From NCBI RefSeq assembly GCF_014649375.1, contig NZ_BMSX01000001.1, forward strand, positions 620,001 through 684,000: 64,000 nt of DNA, given 5' to 3'. The stretch comes from Streptomyces aurantiogriseus. Lineage in GTDB: Bacteria; Actinomycetota; Actinomycetes; Streptomycetales; Streptomycetaceae. This document shows, in pieces, positions 15,401 to 24,345 of the stretch (its first letter is position 1; the number at the start of each line of letters is the position of its first letter). The notes under the pieces were generated by a model. That model worked only from the letters and a program-made list of their open reading frames with translations, searched no databases and had not been told where the DNA came from. The position numbers were made by a program, and so were the translations under genes.

Positions 15401-16222
15401 CTACGCCTGGGGCAGCGACTCCCCCTGCACCGCCTGGATGTCCAGCTCGACCCTCAGCGTCGTACCGATGGCGGCGATGCCCGCCTGGACGACCTGGTTG
15501 TAGTTCATGGCGAAGTCCTCGCGGTGGAGGTCCGCCGTCGCACGGAAGGCGGCGCGGGTGCCGCCCCAGGGGTCGGCGCCGGTGCCGAGGTAGGCGAGGT
15601 CCAGGTCGACGGGGCGGACGACACCGCGCAGGCTCAGGTCGCCGTGGACCGTCCAGCGGTCCGGGCCGGCGGCCGTCAGGCCGGTCGAGCGGTAGGTGAT
15701 CTCCGGGTACGTCTCGACGTCCAGGAAGTCCGCGGAGCGCAGGTGGGTGTCGCGCATGCCGTTGCCGGTGTCGATGGAGGCGGCCCGGATCACCGCCTCC
15801 ACGCGGGACTTGGTGACGTCGTCCGGGGCGATCTCGACGCTCGCCGAGAACTCGGTGAACCGGCCGCGCACGCTGGAGATGCCCAGGTGCTGGGCGACCG
15901 CGCCGACCGTGGAATGCGCCGGGTCGACGGTCCAGGGGCCGGGCGGGGGCAGTTCGGTGCCGCCCTGCCGGGCCAGCGTCACCGTGCCGACCTCTGCCCG
16001 GCCGCTCGCCGTGACGAGCGCGCCGGCGGCGACGGGCGCGTATCCGACGGCGGTGACGATGACCGTGTACGCCCCCGGCGCCAGCGCCGTCGCGTCCCGG
16101 ACGACGCCCTCCGCGTCGGCCTCGGCGCGCAGCACCTGCGTGCCCGTCATGTCGGTGACCGTGACGACCGCGTGCGACACGGCCCATCCGTCACGGGTGC
16201 GGATCCTGGCGGTCAGTCCCAT
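15401..16222 (-). CDS. YceI-family protein with N-terminal carboxypeptidase-regulatory-like domain
   Basis: 273 residues. Residues 1-85 form a small beta-sandwich of the carboxypeptidase-regulatory/transthyretin-like kind (VSHAVVTVTDMTGTQVLRAE ... YTVIVTAVGYAP). Residues about 95-273 are a YceI lipocalin-like barrel (PWTVDPAHSTVGAVAQHLG, MRDTHLRSADFLD, VHGDLSLRGV); YceI proteins bind polyisoprenoids or other amphiphiles. No signal peptide is present, so it is probably cytoplasmic, unlike E. coli YceI. It lies 83 bases downstream of the MFS gene that carries three copies of the same beta-sandwich fold, so the two are probably co-transcribed under the MarR regulator at 18911. Confidence 0.92.
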   Translation of the reverse strand: MGLTARIRTRDGWAVSHAVVTVTDMTGTQVLRAEADAEGVVRDATALAPGAYTVIVTAVGYAPVAAGALVTASGRAEVGTVTLARQGGTELPPPGPWTVDPAHSTVGAVAQHLGISSVRGRFTEFSASVEIAPDDVTKSRVEAVIRAASIDTGNGMRDTHLRSADFLDVETYPEITYRSTGLTAAGPDRWTVHGDLSLRGVVRPVDLDLAYLGTGADPWGGTRAAFRATADLHREDFAMNYNQVVQAGIAAIGTTLRVELDIQAVQGESLPQA

Positions 16223-16305
16223 CTCACGTCACTCCTCGGAAGGGCACCGGCCCGTGGCGAGGCGAACCCGCCACGGGCCGGTGCCGTGTCGTCCTGCTCG
16301 TCGTC

Positions 16306-18897
16306 CTACTCGCCGGGGTGGGCGAGCTCGATGTCGTGGCCGTCGACGCCGGTGCCGCCGACGGTCAGCGCGGTGGCCACCGGCGGGTAGCCGGCCGCGA
16401 TGACCGTGTACTCGCCGCCGTCGAGATCGGTGAAGGCGTACGCCCCGTCCGCGCCGGTCGTGGCCGTGCCGACGACGTTGCCCGCCGCGTCCACCAGCGT
16501 CACGCGCGCGTCGGCCAGCGGACCGTGCGGCGCCCGGACGACGCCCTGGACCTGCGCCCCGGCCTCGAGGACGACCTCCGTACGGGTCACGCCGGTCACA
16601 CCGACCTCGACGGGCAGCGCCCGCGGCCGGAACCCGGCGGCGTTCACCGCGACGGTCACGGCACCCGGCACCAGCTCCGTGAAGGAGAACTCGCCCTGCT
16701 CACCGGTGGTCCCGGTGGCCAGCAGATCCCCGCGCACATCGGTCACGATCACCATCGCGTCCTTGACCGGCTCCCCCGACTCCGCCGCCCGCACGACACC
16801 GCCGAGCCCGCTGGTCCCGCTGAGCAGGATGTCGTACGCGACCGGCTCGCCGTTCACGACGATCGTGGACGCCTGCGGCTGGAACCCGTCGGCGGAGGCG
16901 ATCAGGACGTACGAACCCGTGCCCGGCGCGTCCAGCGCGTAGGAGCCGTCGGTCTGCGCGACCGACCGGCCGAGCTGGCGGCCCGCGAGGGAGATCAGGG
17001 TGACGGCGGCCTGCGGGACGGGCGCGCTCTCGGCGCCGCGGACGAAGCCGCGGACCGGGACGGCGCCGTTGCCGCTCTCACCGGAGGGCGTGGCCACCGT
17101 GGCGACGGCCGCGAGCCGCTGCGTGCCCTCGGGACCGGCCTCGGTGGTGGGGGAGGCAGGGGAGGTGGTGGAGGCGGCGACGGCCCAGCTCGGGACCCTC
17201 TCCTCGCGCGTCCCGGCGGCGGCCGGAGCCTCGGCCGGGGATTCCGCCGCAGTTTCCGACGGGGTCTCCGCCGGGTTCTCCTCCGCGGCGGATGCCGTGT
17301 CCGCCTGCGCCATCGCGCCCTTGGTCCTCAGCGGGACCTCCTTGATGAACAGCGTGATGAGGAAGGCGAGCAGGGCCATGCCGGCCGCGATCAGGAAGAC
17401 GTCGGCGATGCCGTGGCCGTACGCGCTCTCCATGACCGTGCGCAGCGGCGCGGGCAGCTTGTCCATGTCCGGGATCTCGCCGGTGGAGCTCGAACCGGAC
17501 GCCAGCGAGGCGTACTTGGGGCCGAGACCGGCGATGCCGTCCTGGGCGTAGTCGGTGATCCGGTCGGCCATGACGGCGCCCAGCGCGGAGACGCCCATCG
17601 CGCCGCCGAGGGAGCGGAAGAAGGTGACCGTGGAGCTGGCCGCGCCGAGGTCGCGCGGGTCGACCTGGTTCTGCGTGGACAGCACCAGGTTCTGCATCAT
17701 CATGCCGACGCCGAGACCGAGGAGGGCCATGAAGACGGCCGTCTTCCAGTAGGGGGTGTCGTAGCGGATGGTGCCCAGCAGACCGAGGCCCGCCGTGATC
17801 AGCACACCGCCGGCGACCAGCCAGGCCTTCCACCGGCCGGTGCGGGTGATGAGCTGCCCGGAGACCGTGGAGGAGACGAACAGCCCGCCGATCATCGGGA
17901 TCGTCAGCACACCGGACATCGTCGGGGACTCGTCCCGGGCCAGCTGGAAGTACTGCGCGAAGAAGACCGTCCCGGAGAACATCGCGACGCCCACGAACAT
18001 CGAGGCGATCGACGACAGGGTGATGGTGCGGTTGCGGAACAGCCGCAGCGGGATGATCGGCTCGCTCGCCTTCGACTCGACGAGCATGAAGATCAGCGCC
18101 AGCACGACCGAGCCCGCGACCATCGCGTACGTCTGCCAGGACAGCCAGTCGTACTTGTCACCGGCGAAGGTGACCCAGACCAGCAGCAGCGAGACCGCCG
18201 CCGAGATGAAGAACGCGCCGGCCCAGTCGACCTTCACGTCCCGCTTCACGACCGGCAGGTGCAGGGTCTTCTGCAGCACGATCAGCGCGACGACGGCGAA
18301 GGGCACGCCCACGTAGAAGCACCAGCGCCAGCCGAGCCAGCTGGTGTCGGTGATGACACCGCCGAGCAGCGGACCGCCGACGGTCGCGACCGCGAAGGTC
18401 GCGCCCAGGTAGCCGGAGTAACGCCCGCGCTCACGCGGGGAGATCATGGCGGCCATCACGATCTGCGCGAGAGCGGAGAGACCGCCGACGCCGATGCCCT
18501 GGACCACGCGGCAGGCGATCAGCATGCCGGCGTTCTGCGACAGACCGGCGGCCATCGAGCCCAGCACATAGATGACCAGGGCCAGCTGGACGAGCGCCTT
18601 CTTGTCGTAGAGGTCGGCGAGCTTGCCCCACAGGGGAGTGGCCGCCGTCATCGCCAGCAGTGTGGCCGTGACGACCCAGGTGTAGGCGGACTGGCCGCCG
18701 CCGAGGTCGCCGATGATCTCCGGGAGGGCGTTGGAGACGATCGTGGACGACAGGATCGCCACGAACATCCCGAGCAGCAGCCCGGACAGGGCCTCCATGA
18801 TCTGCCGGTGCGTCATCGGAGCGGTGTCGCCGGTGCGGGCGGACCCTCCGCCGTGCTTCGCGTGAGCCCGCACACCGGCTGGTGTGGTCGTTGCCAT
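16306..18897 (-). CDS. MFS efflux pump with C-terminal carboxypeptidase-regulatory-like domains
   Basis: 863 residues from the ATG at 18897, preceded by GGAAG. Residues about 25-515 are a 14-helix DHA2-type drug/proton antiporter (FVAILSSTIVSNALPEIIG, WGKLADLYDKKALV, VGGPLLGGVI). A Pro/Ala/Glu/Ser-rich linker follows to about 600. The last 250 residues contain three related beta-sandwich repeats of about 80 residues, each with a G(V/F)V(R/x)...G..P...A.V.(L/V) pattern (VRGFVRGAES, LGGVVRAAES, VQGVVRAPHG) and a conserved Y or F-x-F/L near the middle. Even-numbered helices place both ends in the cytoplasm, so these domains would be cytoplasmic, which is odd because the family is mostly extracellular. 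The downstream YceI protein carries the same fold. Confidence 0.93.
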   Translation of the reverse strand: MATTTPAGVRAHAKHGGGSARTGDTAPMTHRQIMEALSGLLLGMFVAILSSTIVSNALPEIIGDLGGGQSAYTWVVTATLLAMTAATPLWGKLADLYDKKALVQLALVIYVLGSMAAGLSQNAGMLIACRVVQGIGVGGLSALAQIVMAAMISPRERGRYSGYLGATFAVATVGGPLLGGVITDTSWLGWRWCFYVGVPFAVVALIVLQKTLHLPVVKRDVKVDWAGAFFISAAVSLLLVWVTFAGDKYDWLSWQTYAMVAGSVVLALIFMLVESKASEPIIPLRLFRNRTITLSSIASMFVGVAMFSGTVFFAQYFQLARDESPTMSGVLTIPMIGGLFVSSTVSGQLITRTGRWKAWLVAGGVLITAGLGLLGTIRYDTPYWKTAVFMALLGLGVGMMMQNLVLSTQNQVDPRDLGAASSTVTFFRSLGGAMGVSALGAVMADRITDYAQDGIAGLGPKYASLASGSSSTGEIPDMDKLPAPLRTVMESAYGHGIADVFLIAAGMALLAFLITLFIKEVPLRTKGAMAQADTASAAEENPAETPSETAAESPAEAPAAAGTREERVPSWAVAASTTSPASPTTEAGPEGTQRLAAVATVATPSGESGNGAVPVRGFVRGAESAPVPQAAVTLISLAGRQLGRSVAQTDGSYALDAPGTGSYVLIASADGFQPQASTIVVNGEPVAYDILLSGTSGLGGVVRAAESGEPVKDAMVIVTDVRGDLLATGTTGEQGEFSFTELVPGAVTVAVNAAGFRPRALPVEVGVTGVTRTEVVLEAGAQVQGVVRAPHGPLADARVTLVDAAGNVVGTATTGADGAYAFTDLDGGEYTVIAAGYPPVATALTVGGTGVDGHDIELAHPGE

Positions 18898-18910
18898 GGG
18901 CTTCCTTCTC

Positions 18911-19432
18911 TTACGTAGCTTGTGCGGGTGTACGGGTGGTCGGTTCACGTACGGGAACGGGTGGGGGCGTGGGCGGTGGCCGGTGCGGGGCCGACCGGCA
19001 GTCGCCGAAGCTGGCGCGCAGCCGGGTCATCAGCCGGATGAGCTGACTCACCTCCGCGTCGGTCCAGTCGCTCAGGCGCTCCGCCAGGAGGTCCGCGCTG
19101 CGGCGGGACAGTTCGAGGAGCATGGCCTCGCCCTCGGGCGTGAGGCGCAGGATGCGGGAGCGCTTGTCCGCCGGGTCGTGGGAGCGCTCGATCCAGCCCC
19201 GCTCGGCGAGGTGCGCGGCGTGCCGGCTGGTCACCGACATGTCGACGGCGAGCAGTTCGGAGAGCGCGCTCATCCGCAGGTCACCGTGGCGGTCGAGCAG
19301 CGCCAGCACCGCTGCCGCCCCCGCCGAGCAGTCGGCCGGCAGGATCCGCCCCAGATCCCGCTTCACGGCCCCGACAGCACTGAGCTGACGCGCCAGCTCC
19401 TCGTACTGCTCGTACGGCGCCTGCCCGGCCAT
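18911..19432 (-). CDS. MarR-family transcriptional repressor
   Basis: 173 residues. The winged helix-turn-helix lies at about 55-105 (MSALSELLAVDMSVTSRHAA, wing DPADKRSRILRLTPEG). The ATG at 19432 is chosen because GGGAGG precedes it; an earlier in-frame start at 19465 would lie inside the operator. It is the first gene of a run with the MFS pump (13 bases downstream) and YceI, and its upstream region holds two copies of TTGCTnnnGGCAA that flank the promoter, so it probably represses the whole operon until an efflux substrate binds. Confidence 0.93.
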   Translation of the reverse strand: MAGQAPYEQYEELARQLSAVGAVKRDLGRILPADCSAGAAAVLALLDRHGDLRMSALSELLAVDMSVTSRHAAHLAERGWIERSHDPADKRSRILRLTPEGEAMLLELSRRSADLLAERLSDWTDAEVSQLIRLMTRLRASFGDCRSAPHRPPPTPPPVPVREPTTRTPAQAT

Positions 19433-19448
19433 CACACCTCCCAATTTG

Positions 19449-19490
19449 TTGCTTAGGGCAACCATAGAAGCGCTTGGTTGCTACAGGCAA
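19449..19490 (-). promoter_or_regulatory. MarR promoter with two matching operators
   Basis: TTGCTTAGGGCAA (19449-19461) and TTGCTACAGGCAA (19478-19490) are near-palindromic 13-mers whose centres are 29 bases apart. On the minus strand a -35 TTGCCT and a -10 TATGGT with an 18-base spacer use the distal 13-mer as the -35 box, and the proximal one lies just after the -10. Binding would block transcription. Confidence 0.7.
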
Positions 19491-19602
19491 ATAAATAGAC
19501 CGTGAGGGCCGCAAAAAGTTGGCAAAGGCAAGTATTGCGGGAGTAAACGTGCAGGTGGGGTGGTCGGGCGGTTTTGTCAGGGGGCCGCCCTAGGGTGCCG
19601 CC

Positions 19603-20241
19603 ATGATGACGACGTCCTCGATCCTCGGGCAGTTCGACCTCTGCGCGGAGTCGGCGGAGTTCCCCGACCTGCAGAACGGCTACTACTACCCGGTCGACGC
19701 CCGCCTCCACCTCTTCGCCGACGCCACCCGCTGGGCCATGGTCGTCGAACTGCTGGGTTACAGCCCCCGCGCCGGCAACCTCACCGACGTCCTGCACCGC
19801 TACGGCAACTGCCTCACCCGGGGCGAGCCCGGCCTCGGCGAGTTCCTGGACCGGGTGGAGAACATGGAGGAGGTCGAGCCGGAGGGCGGCGAGGAGTACG
19901 GCGGTGCGGTCCCGCTGGTCGTCCGGGGGACGCCGTTGCGCGTGGCCGCCCACGCCGGTACTCCGCTGGACGAGGTGTTCCGGCTCCTGGTCCCTCACCA
20001 CAGGGACCTGCTCCTGGCCGACGAGACGGAACTGCGGGCTGGCATCCCCGCCGACCTGCCGCTGCTGCTGAAGCTCGACGAGTGGAACCAGCCGGACGAC
20101 TTCTGGGACACCCTGCCCGGCGACCACGAGACCTTCCGGCAGCTCGCCGAGGTCCTGGCCACCGGCGACCCGACCCGCTACCGCCCGACGCTCCCCCCGA
20201 ACACCCACTGGTCCCACTGGCCGGACGCGGGGACGCTGTAG
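19603..20241 (+). CDS. Uncharacterised protein (DUF7003-like)
   Basis: 212 residues, acidic, with no membrane segment. The opening SSILGQFDLCAESAEFPDLQ followed by NGYYYPVDARLHLFAD and a WAMVVELLGYSPRAG segment resembles a family annotated only by a DUF number (DUF7003, from memory). The middle holds an aspartate/glutamate-rich linker and the C-terminus repeats Trp residues (HWSHWPDAG). No catalytic motif is apparent. It stands alone between the MarR operon and a small membrane-protein gene, facing away from the MarR operon. Two consecutive ATGs at 19603 and 19606 could both serve as the start. Confidence 0.75.
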   Translation: MMTTSSILGQFDLCAESAEFPDLQNGYYYPVDARLHLFADATRWAMVVELLGYSPRAGNLTDVLHRYGNCLTRGEPGLGEFLDRVENMEEVEPEGGEEYGGAVPLVVRGTPLRVAAHAGTPLDEVFRLLVPHHRDLLLADETELRAGIPADLPLLLKLDEWNQPDDFWDTLPGDHETFRQLAEVLATGDPTRYRPTLPPNTHWSHWPDAGTL

Positions 20242-20318
20242 GGGCCCTGTGGACGTCGAGGGGGGCGTGACCACCCCCACTTGGGCCGCCCCCGCCGTTT
20301 TCGCTAGGGTCTCGGGGC

Positions 20319-20516
20319 ATGGCTAACACCCAGGGCCCCCAGGGCAACTACGACCCCGCCGGCAGCACCCAGATGTTCCGCGCGTTCGTCGACGAGGGCG
20401 CCCCGCAGGCGTCCCGTCAGGCCGCCGCGCCGGCCGGTCCCCGTATCGGCCTGATCGTGGGGATCGTCGCGGCGGTGGCGATCGTGGCCGCGGTCGCCTG
20501 GCTCGCGCTGGCGTAA
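20319..20516 (+). CDS. Small single-helix membrane protein
   Basis: 65 residues. A Gly/Asn/Gln/Pro-rich soluble N-terminal half (TQMFRAFVDEGAPQ) is followed by one C-terminal transmembrane helix (residues about 43-64, IGLIVGIVAAVAIVAAVAWL) that ends the protein, giving a tail-anchored topology. Codon use is typical Streptomyces. Function unknown; it is convergent with the gene at 20524, only eight bases away. Confidence 0.75.
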   Translation: MANTQGPQGNYDPAGSTQMFRAFVDEGAPQASRQAAAPAGPRIGLIVGIVAAVAIVAAVAWLALA

Positions 20517-20523
20517 GGCACCG

Positions 20524-21282
20524 TCACTCCCACCGCACCGACACGTCCCGCGTCTCCACCCGCATCCCCAGGGGTACGCGCCAGGCGTCCACACAGACCG
20601 TCCAGGTCTCCTGCGTGCGGGCGCCGGGGGCGATCGGGGCCGGGAGTTCCTCCGTCGACCCGATCGTCGCCCAGTCGATGCCGAGGGCGTCGACGACGTG
20701 CGTTTCGAACGTCACCGTGCCTGAACGCACCGCCGTTCCGCCCGAGTTGTGCAGCGCGAGCGTCACCTGCTCGCACCAGCGTCGGTCCGTGGCCGTCCGT
20801 ACAGGGTCACCCACGTTGAGAACGGCCGGTCCGGAAGTGTGGGTCGGCGCAGTCGTCGGGGACTCGGTCGATGACGGGGTCGGTGACGGTGCGGGTGGCG
20901 GCGTCGGCCGGGGCGTGGTGTGTTGCGGCGCGGGGCCGCCGTCGGTGAGGCCGGGGACGGCCACCTCGGACACCGGCACCGCAGCCGAGGACGACGCCGA
21001 TGCAGACGCCGACGCCCTTGGAGCCCCGCTCCCGGATGCCGGTACCCCGTCCCTTCCGCTGCTACGGGCGCCGGAGGCGTCCCCCTCCAGCGGCACCAGT
21101 CTCACCTCGCCGGTAGGCGACACCGCGGCCCCCGACGCTCCCGGCGCCGCCCCGACCGCCACGTAGCCCCCGTCGCGGCCGCCTGAGCCCGCCACCAGCA
21201 CGACGCCCGCACACACGACGACGGCCGCCGACGCGCCCGTCAAGGCGCCCCGGCGGCCATGTGTCCATGTCGGTCGGCGCAT
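20524..21282 (-). CDS. Predicted membrane-anchored/secreted protein with Ser/Thr/Pro linker
   Basis: 252 residues. A basic start and hydrophobic helix (residues 13-33) form an uncleaved signal anchor, then a long low-complexity Ser/Ala/Thr/Pro stretch runs from about 60 to 150 (SASASASSSAAV, PRPTPPPAPSPTPSS). The last 100 residues form a folded domain rich in beta structure with two cysteines (RRWCEQVTLALHNSGGTAV, WTVCVDAWRVPLG), like an immunoglobulin-type or CARDB-like fold. It is probably displayed outside the membrane. It sits next to the sigma factor gene at 21364 on the same strand, 81 bases downstream of it, so it may be in its transcript. Confidence 0.72.
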   Translation of the reverse strand: MRRPTWTHGRRGALTGASAAVVVCAGVVLVAGSGGRDGGYVAVGAAPGASGAAVSPTGEVRLVPLEGDASGARSSGRDGVPASGSGAPRASASASASSSAAVPVSEVAVPGLTDGGPAPQHTTPRPTPPPAPSPTPSSTESPTTAPTHTSGPAVLNVGDPVRTATDRRWCEQVTLALHNSGGTAVRSGTVTFETHVVDALGIDWATIGSTEELPAPIAPGARTQETWTVCVDAWRVPLGMRVETRDVSVRWE

Positions 21283-21363
21283 CGCGCCAGTGTGGCTGAC
21301 GGTCCGTCAGGAAGGAAGCCCCCGGATCCCTGGACCCCAGGAACCCGGCACTCCCGGACGGGG

Positions 21364-22275
21364 CTAGTCGGAGATCAGGCCCTCGCGGAGCTGGGCCAGG
21401 GTGCGGGTCAGCAGCCGGGAGACGTGCATCTGGGAGATGCCGACCTCCTCGCCGATCTGCGACTGGGTCATGTTGGCGAAGAAGCGCAGCATGATGATGC
21501 GGCGCTCGCGGGGCGGGAGCTTGGCCAGGAGCGGCTTCAGGGACTCGCGGTACTCCACGCCCTCCAGCGCCGTGTCCTCGTAGCCGAGGCGGTCGGCCAG
21601 GGAGCCCTCGCCGCCGTCGTCCTCGGGGGCCGGGGAGTCGAGCGAGGAGGCCGTGTAGGCGTTGCCGACCGCGAGGCCGTCGACGACGTCCTCCTCGGAC
21701 ACGCCCAGGACCGCGGCCAGTTCGGCGACCGTCGGGGACCGGTCCAGCTTCTGGGAGAGCTCGTCGCTGGCCTTCGTGAGGGCCAGACGCAGCTCCTGGA
21801 GCCGGCGCGGCACCCGCACCGACCACGAGGTGTCGCGGAAGAAGCGCTTGATCTCGCCCACGACCGTCGGCATCGCGAACGTCGGGAACTCCACGCCCCG
21901 TTCGCAGTCGAAGCGGTCGATCGCCTTGATCAGGCCGATGGTGCCGACCTGGACGATGTCCTCCATCGGTTCGTTGCGCGAGCGGAAGCGGGCCGCGGCG
22001 TAGCGCACGAGTGGGAGGTTGAGCTCGATGAGCGTGTCACGGACGTAGGCGCGCTCGGGGCTGTTCTCGTCGAGGGCGGCCAGCCGCAGGAACAGGGAGC
22101 GGGACAGGGTGCGGGTGTCGATGGCCCCCGTGGCCGGGAGAGCCGGGGCCGGCGCGGCCTCGAGGGCCGTGACGTCGTCGAGCGGGTCGGGCTCGACGGG
22201 CGTGACGGGCTCGGCGGGCGCGGAGTCGCTCTTCGTGAGCGTGAGCACCTTCGAGCTGCCCTGGTCTGCGGACAT
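21364..22275 (-). CDS. sigN: RNA polymerase sigma factor, SigB/SigF family (SigN by position)
   Basis: 303 residues with sigma region 2 ([36 protein letters not shown]), region 3 ([17 protein letters not shown]) and region 4 ([19 protein letters not shown], then [18 protein letters not shown]). This is the stress/sporulation SigB-SigF branch of sigma-70. A strong ribosome site (AAAGGGGG) precedes the ATG at 22275. Lower-complexity N-terminal 55 residues are typical of Streptomyces members. The symbol sigN is assigned because it lies immediately downstream of the sigF-like gene in the order I remember from S. coelicolor; the sequence alone does not separate the paralogues. No anti-sigma gene is adjacent. 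Confidence 0.85.
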   Translation of the reverse strand: MSADQGSSKVLTLTKSDSAPAEPVTPVEPDPLDDVTALEAAPAPALPATGAIDTRTLSRSLFLRLAALDENSPERAYVRDTLIELNLPLVRYAAARFRSRNEPMEDIVQVGTIGLIKAIDRFDCERGVEFPTFAMPTVVGEIKRFFRDTSWSVRVPRRLQELRLALTKASDELSQKLDRSPTVAELAAVLGVSEEDVVDGLAVGNAYTASSLDSPAPEDDGGEGSLADRLGYEDTALEGVEYRESLKPLLAKLPPRERRIIMLRFFANMTQSQIGEEVGISQMHVSRLLTRTLAQLREGLISD

Positions 22276-22566
22276 GCCACCCCCTTTGGGTCGCGGGACG
22301 GTCGCGGCGGACGCTCCCGGAGAGGAAGGTCAGCCTTCACCTGAATACCGGCGCCGAAGCCCCGGCAAACGCGCTTCCCGCAGAATGTCACATGTCGGCA
22401 ACACGCTGTAGTGACATGTCGACATCTGAGTAACGAATCGGCCCTGGAAAGAAGGGGTGTGACGGGTTTTCAGCCCAGATCTGTCGGGATCCGCCCTGGT
22501 GAGCGATTCGCTCGCAACGGTGATGGCTCGCATCCTTGTCCGGTTACCCACCCTCCCTCTCATGGC

Positions 22567-23454
22567 CTACGCGTCGATCCGGTTCGCCGAGCGCAACCGC
22601 TGGAAGCTACGCGCCAGTAGCCGTGAGACGTGCATCTGGGAGACGCCGAGTTCCGCGCTGATCTGTGACTGGGTGAGGTTGCTGTAGTAGCGCAGGAGCA
22701 GGATCCGCTGTTCGCGTTCCGGGAGTTGGACCAGGAGGTGGCGGACCAGGTCGCGGTGCTCCACCCCGTCCAGAGCCGGGTCCTCGTAGCCGAGACGGTC
22801 CAGCAGGCCGGGCAGCCCGTCGCCCTCCTGCGCGGCCTCCAGGGAGGTGGCGTGGTACGAGCGGCCCGCCTCGATGCAGGACAGCACCTCGTCCTCGCCG
22901 ATGCGCAGTCGCTCGGCGATCTCGGCGGTGGTCGGGGTGCGGCCGAAGCGGGTGGTCAGGTCCTCGGTCGCGCTGTTGACCTGCACCCACAGCTCGTGCA
23001 GCCGGCGCGGTACGTGGACCGTGCGGACGTTGTCGCGGAAGTACCGCTTGATCTCGCCGACGACCGTCGGCATCGCGAAGGTGGGGAACTGCACGCCCCG
23101 GTCCGGGTCGAAGCGGTCGATGGCGTTGATCAGACCGATGGTGCCGACCTGGACGACGTCCTCCATCGGCTCGTTGCGGGAGCGGAAGCGGGCGGCCGCG
23201 TAGCGCACGAGCGGGAGGTTGGCCTCGATGAGCGCCCCGCGCACCCGGTCGTGCTCCGGTGTGCCCGGTGTGAGCTCCTTCATCTGGGCGAAGAGCACCT
23301 GGGTCAGCGCCCGGGTGTCGGCGCCGCGGCGCTTCTCCGGAACGGGGGCGGGATCGGGGGCGGGATCGGGGACCGGATCGGGGACCGTATCGGGTGCCGG
23401 AGCGGGTGCCGGAGTGGATGCCTCCTCCTGGGGCGGCGCAGTACTGGCCGACAC
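22567..23454 (-). CDS. sigF: RNA polymerase sigma factor, SigB/SigF family (spore-type SigF by position)
   Basis: 295 residues from the GTG at 23454 (VSASTAPP); a TTG at 23481 would add nine residues and cannot be excluded. Regions 2 to 4 are complete ([56 protein letters not shown]). The N-terminus carries an unusual (D/P)-rich run of (P)DP(A/V) repeats at about residues 10-40. S. coelicolor SigF acts late in spore maturation, and I use that name on the strength of gene order and the AST-AP N-terminus. The two sigma genes share over half their residues in the core, pointing to a local duplication. Confidence 0.85.
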   Translation of the reverse strand: MSASTAPPQEEASTPAPAPAPDTVPDPVPDPAPDPAPVPEKRRGADTRALTQVLFAQMKELTPGTPEHDRVRGALIEANLPLVRYAAARFRSRNEPMEDVVQVGTIGLINAIDRFDPDRGVQFPTFAMPTVVGEIKRYFRDNVRTVHVPRRLHELWVQVNSATEDLTTRFGRTPTTAEIAERLRIGEDEVLSCIEAGRSYHATSLEAAQEGDGLPGLLDRLGYEDPALDGVEHRDLVRHLLVQLPEREQRILLLRYYSNLTQSQISAELGVSQMHVSRLLARSFQRLRSANRIDA

Positions 23455-23608
23455 GGTCAACGCCACCTCTTCATCGGTCAATCATCCGTCAAAAGCGGTC
23501 ATAGCATCACAAGACATGTCCACTGTGTGCAAGCACCCGATAACGCCGTGTTGAGGGACAAGTTGAGGTGATTTCAGTGGCTCCCGGGCATGGCGGGACA
23601 TGCGAAAA

Positions 23609-23631
23609 CCCCCCGCCGTTCCGGCGGAGGG
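23609..23631 (-). terminator. Rho-independent terminator downstream of the Dabb gene
   Basis: On the minus strand CCCTCCGCCG and CGGCGGGGGG pair around a GAA loop and run straight into TTTTC, one of the few classical T-tailed terminators in the window. It lies 41 bases after the stop at 23672. Confidence 0.8.
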
Positions 23632-23671
23632 CTCCGTCTGTCGCTGTGTGCGTCCGAGGGGGCGGCGCGCC

Positions 23672-23965
23672 CTAGAACTCGTAGTCGGCGACCACCCAGG
23701 TGGCGAACTCCCGCCACAGGGCGACGCCTGCCTGGTGGGCCGGGTGCTCGAGGTACCGCTTCAGGGCGTCCGCGTCCTCGACCGCCGAGTTGATCGCGAA
23801 GTCGTAGGCGATGGGGCGCTCGCTGATGTTCCAGCCCAGCTCCCAGAAGCGCAGCTCCTCGATCTGGCCGCCCAGGGCCCGGAATGCCGCCTCGCCCGCC
23901 ACGACCCGGGGGTCGTCGCGCTGGACGCCCTCGTTGAGCTTGAAGAGGACCAGGTGGCGGATCAT
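23672..23965 (-). CDS. Dabb (stress-responsive alpha/beta-barrel) family protein
   Basis: 97 residues. MIRHLVLFKLNEGV at the N-terminus and the later segment YDFAINSAVEDADALKRYLE with HPAHQ are the hallmarks of Dabb ferredoxin-like dimers. The ATG at 23965 has GGGAG five bases upstream; a GTG at 23971 is an alternative. Members include polyketide cyclase-like and aldehyde-binding proteins, but most have no known function. It is the gene after sigF but on its own transcription unit with its own terminator. Confidence 0.88.
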   Translation of the reverse strand: MIRHLVLFKLNEGVQRDDPRVVAGEAAFRALGGQIEELRFWELGWNISERPIAYDFAINSAVEDADALKRYLEHPAHQAGVALWREFATWVVADYEF

Positions 23966-24008
23966 GGGCACTCCCAGCGTGGTGCGGCGGCTTCGGGCTG
24001 CTTCGCCG

Positions 24009-24185
24009 CTACTGCGCCCCGTCGGCGAGCCAGGTGAAGAAGTCGCCGATGGCCTTGGCGGCGTCCGATATGCCCTCGAACCCTATCTGGACGTAGTCCG
24101 CGGCGTTGGCCGGGTCCGTGATGATCACGTAGAGCACGAAGACCACGAGTACATAGACAGCGATCTTTTTTGCGTTCACCGCCAC
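24009..24185 (-). CDS. Small conserved single-helix membrane protein
   Basis: 58 residues starting at GTG 24185, with GGGAGG five bases upstream. A basic VNAKKIA start leads into one transmembrane helix (about residues 9-23, VYVLVVFVLYVIIT) and an amphipathic C-terminal helix (ISDAAKAIGDFFTWLAD). The longer reading frame up to 24320 is rejected because it passes through the tRNA terminator. A tightly packed neighbour of the Dabb gene; function unknown. Confidence 0.75.
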   Translation of the reverse strand: MAVNAKKIAVYVLVVFVLYVIITDPANAADYVQIGFEGISDAAKAIGDFFTWLADGAQ

Positions 24186-24301
24186 CGCGGCCTCCCTGTG
24201 AGTGCTGCCTGCGGGGCGTGCGTGCTGCTCTTCGGGCCCCCTGTTGCCGGGCGCGAGTGTAACCGTCATATCTTCGGAAGACGATGAAGGACCCGCTGGA
24301 C

Positions 24302-24338
24302 GATGAAGGGCCCGGTCCAACGGACCGGGCCCTTCATC
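24302..24338 (-). terminator. Long perfect hairpin after tRNA-Ser(CGA)
   Basis: GATGAAGGGCCCGGTCC and GGACCGGGCCCTTCATC form a 17-bp perfect stem with a three-base loop, eight bases downstream of the tRNA on the minus strand. It is symmetric and can also stop transcription from the opposite direction. Confidence 0.88.
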
Positions 24339-24345
24339 ATGTGAG

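Noticed and set aside
23480..23590. Additional gene upstream of sigF
   Set aside because: Only short frames without ribosome sites; the region probably holds the sigF promoter.
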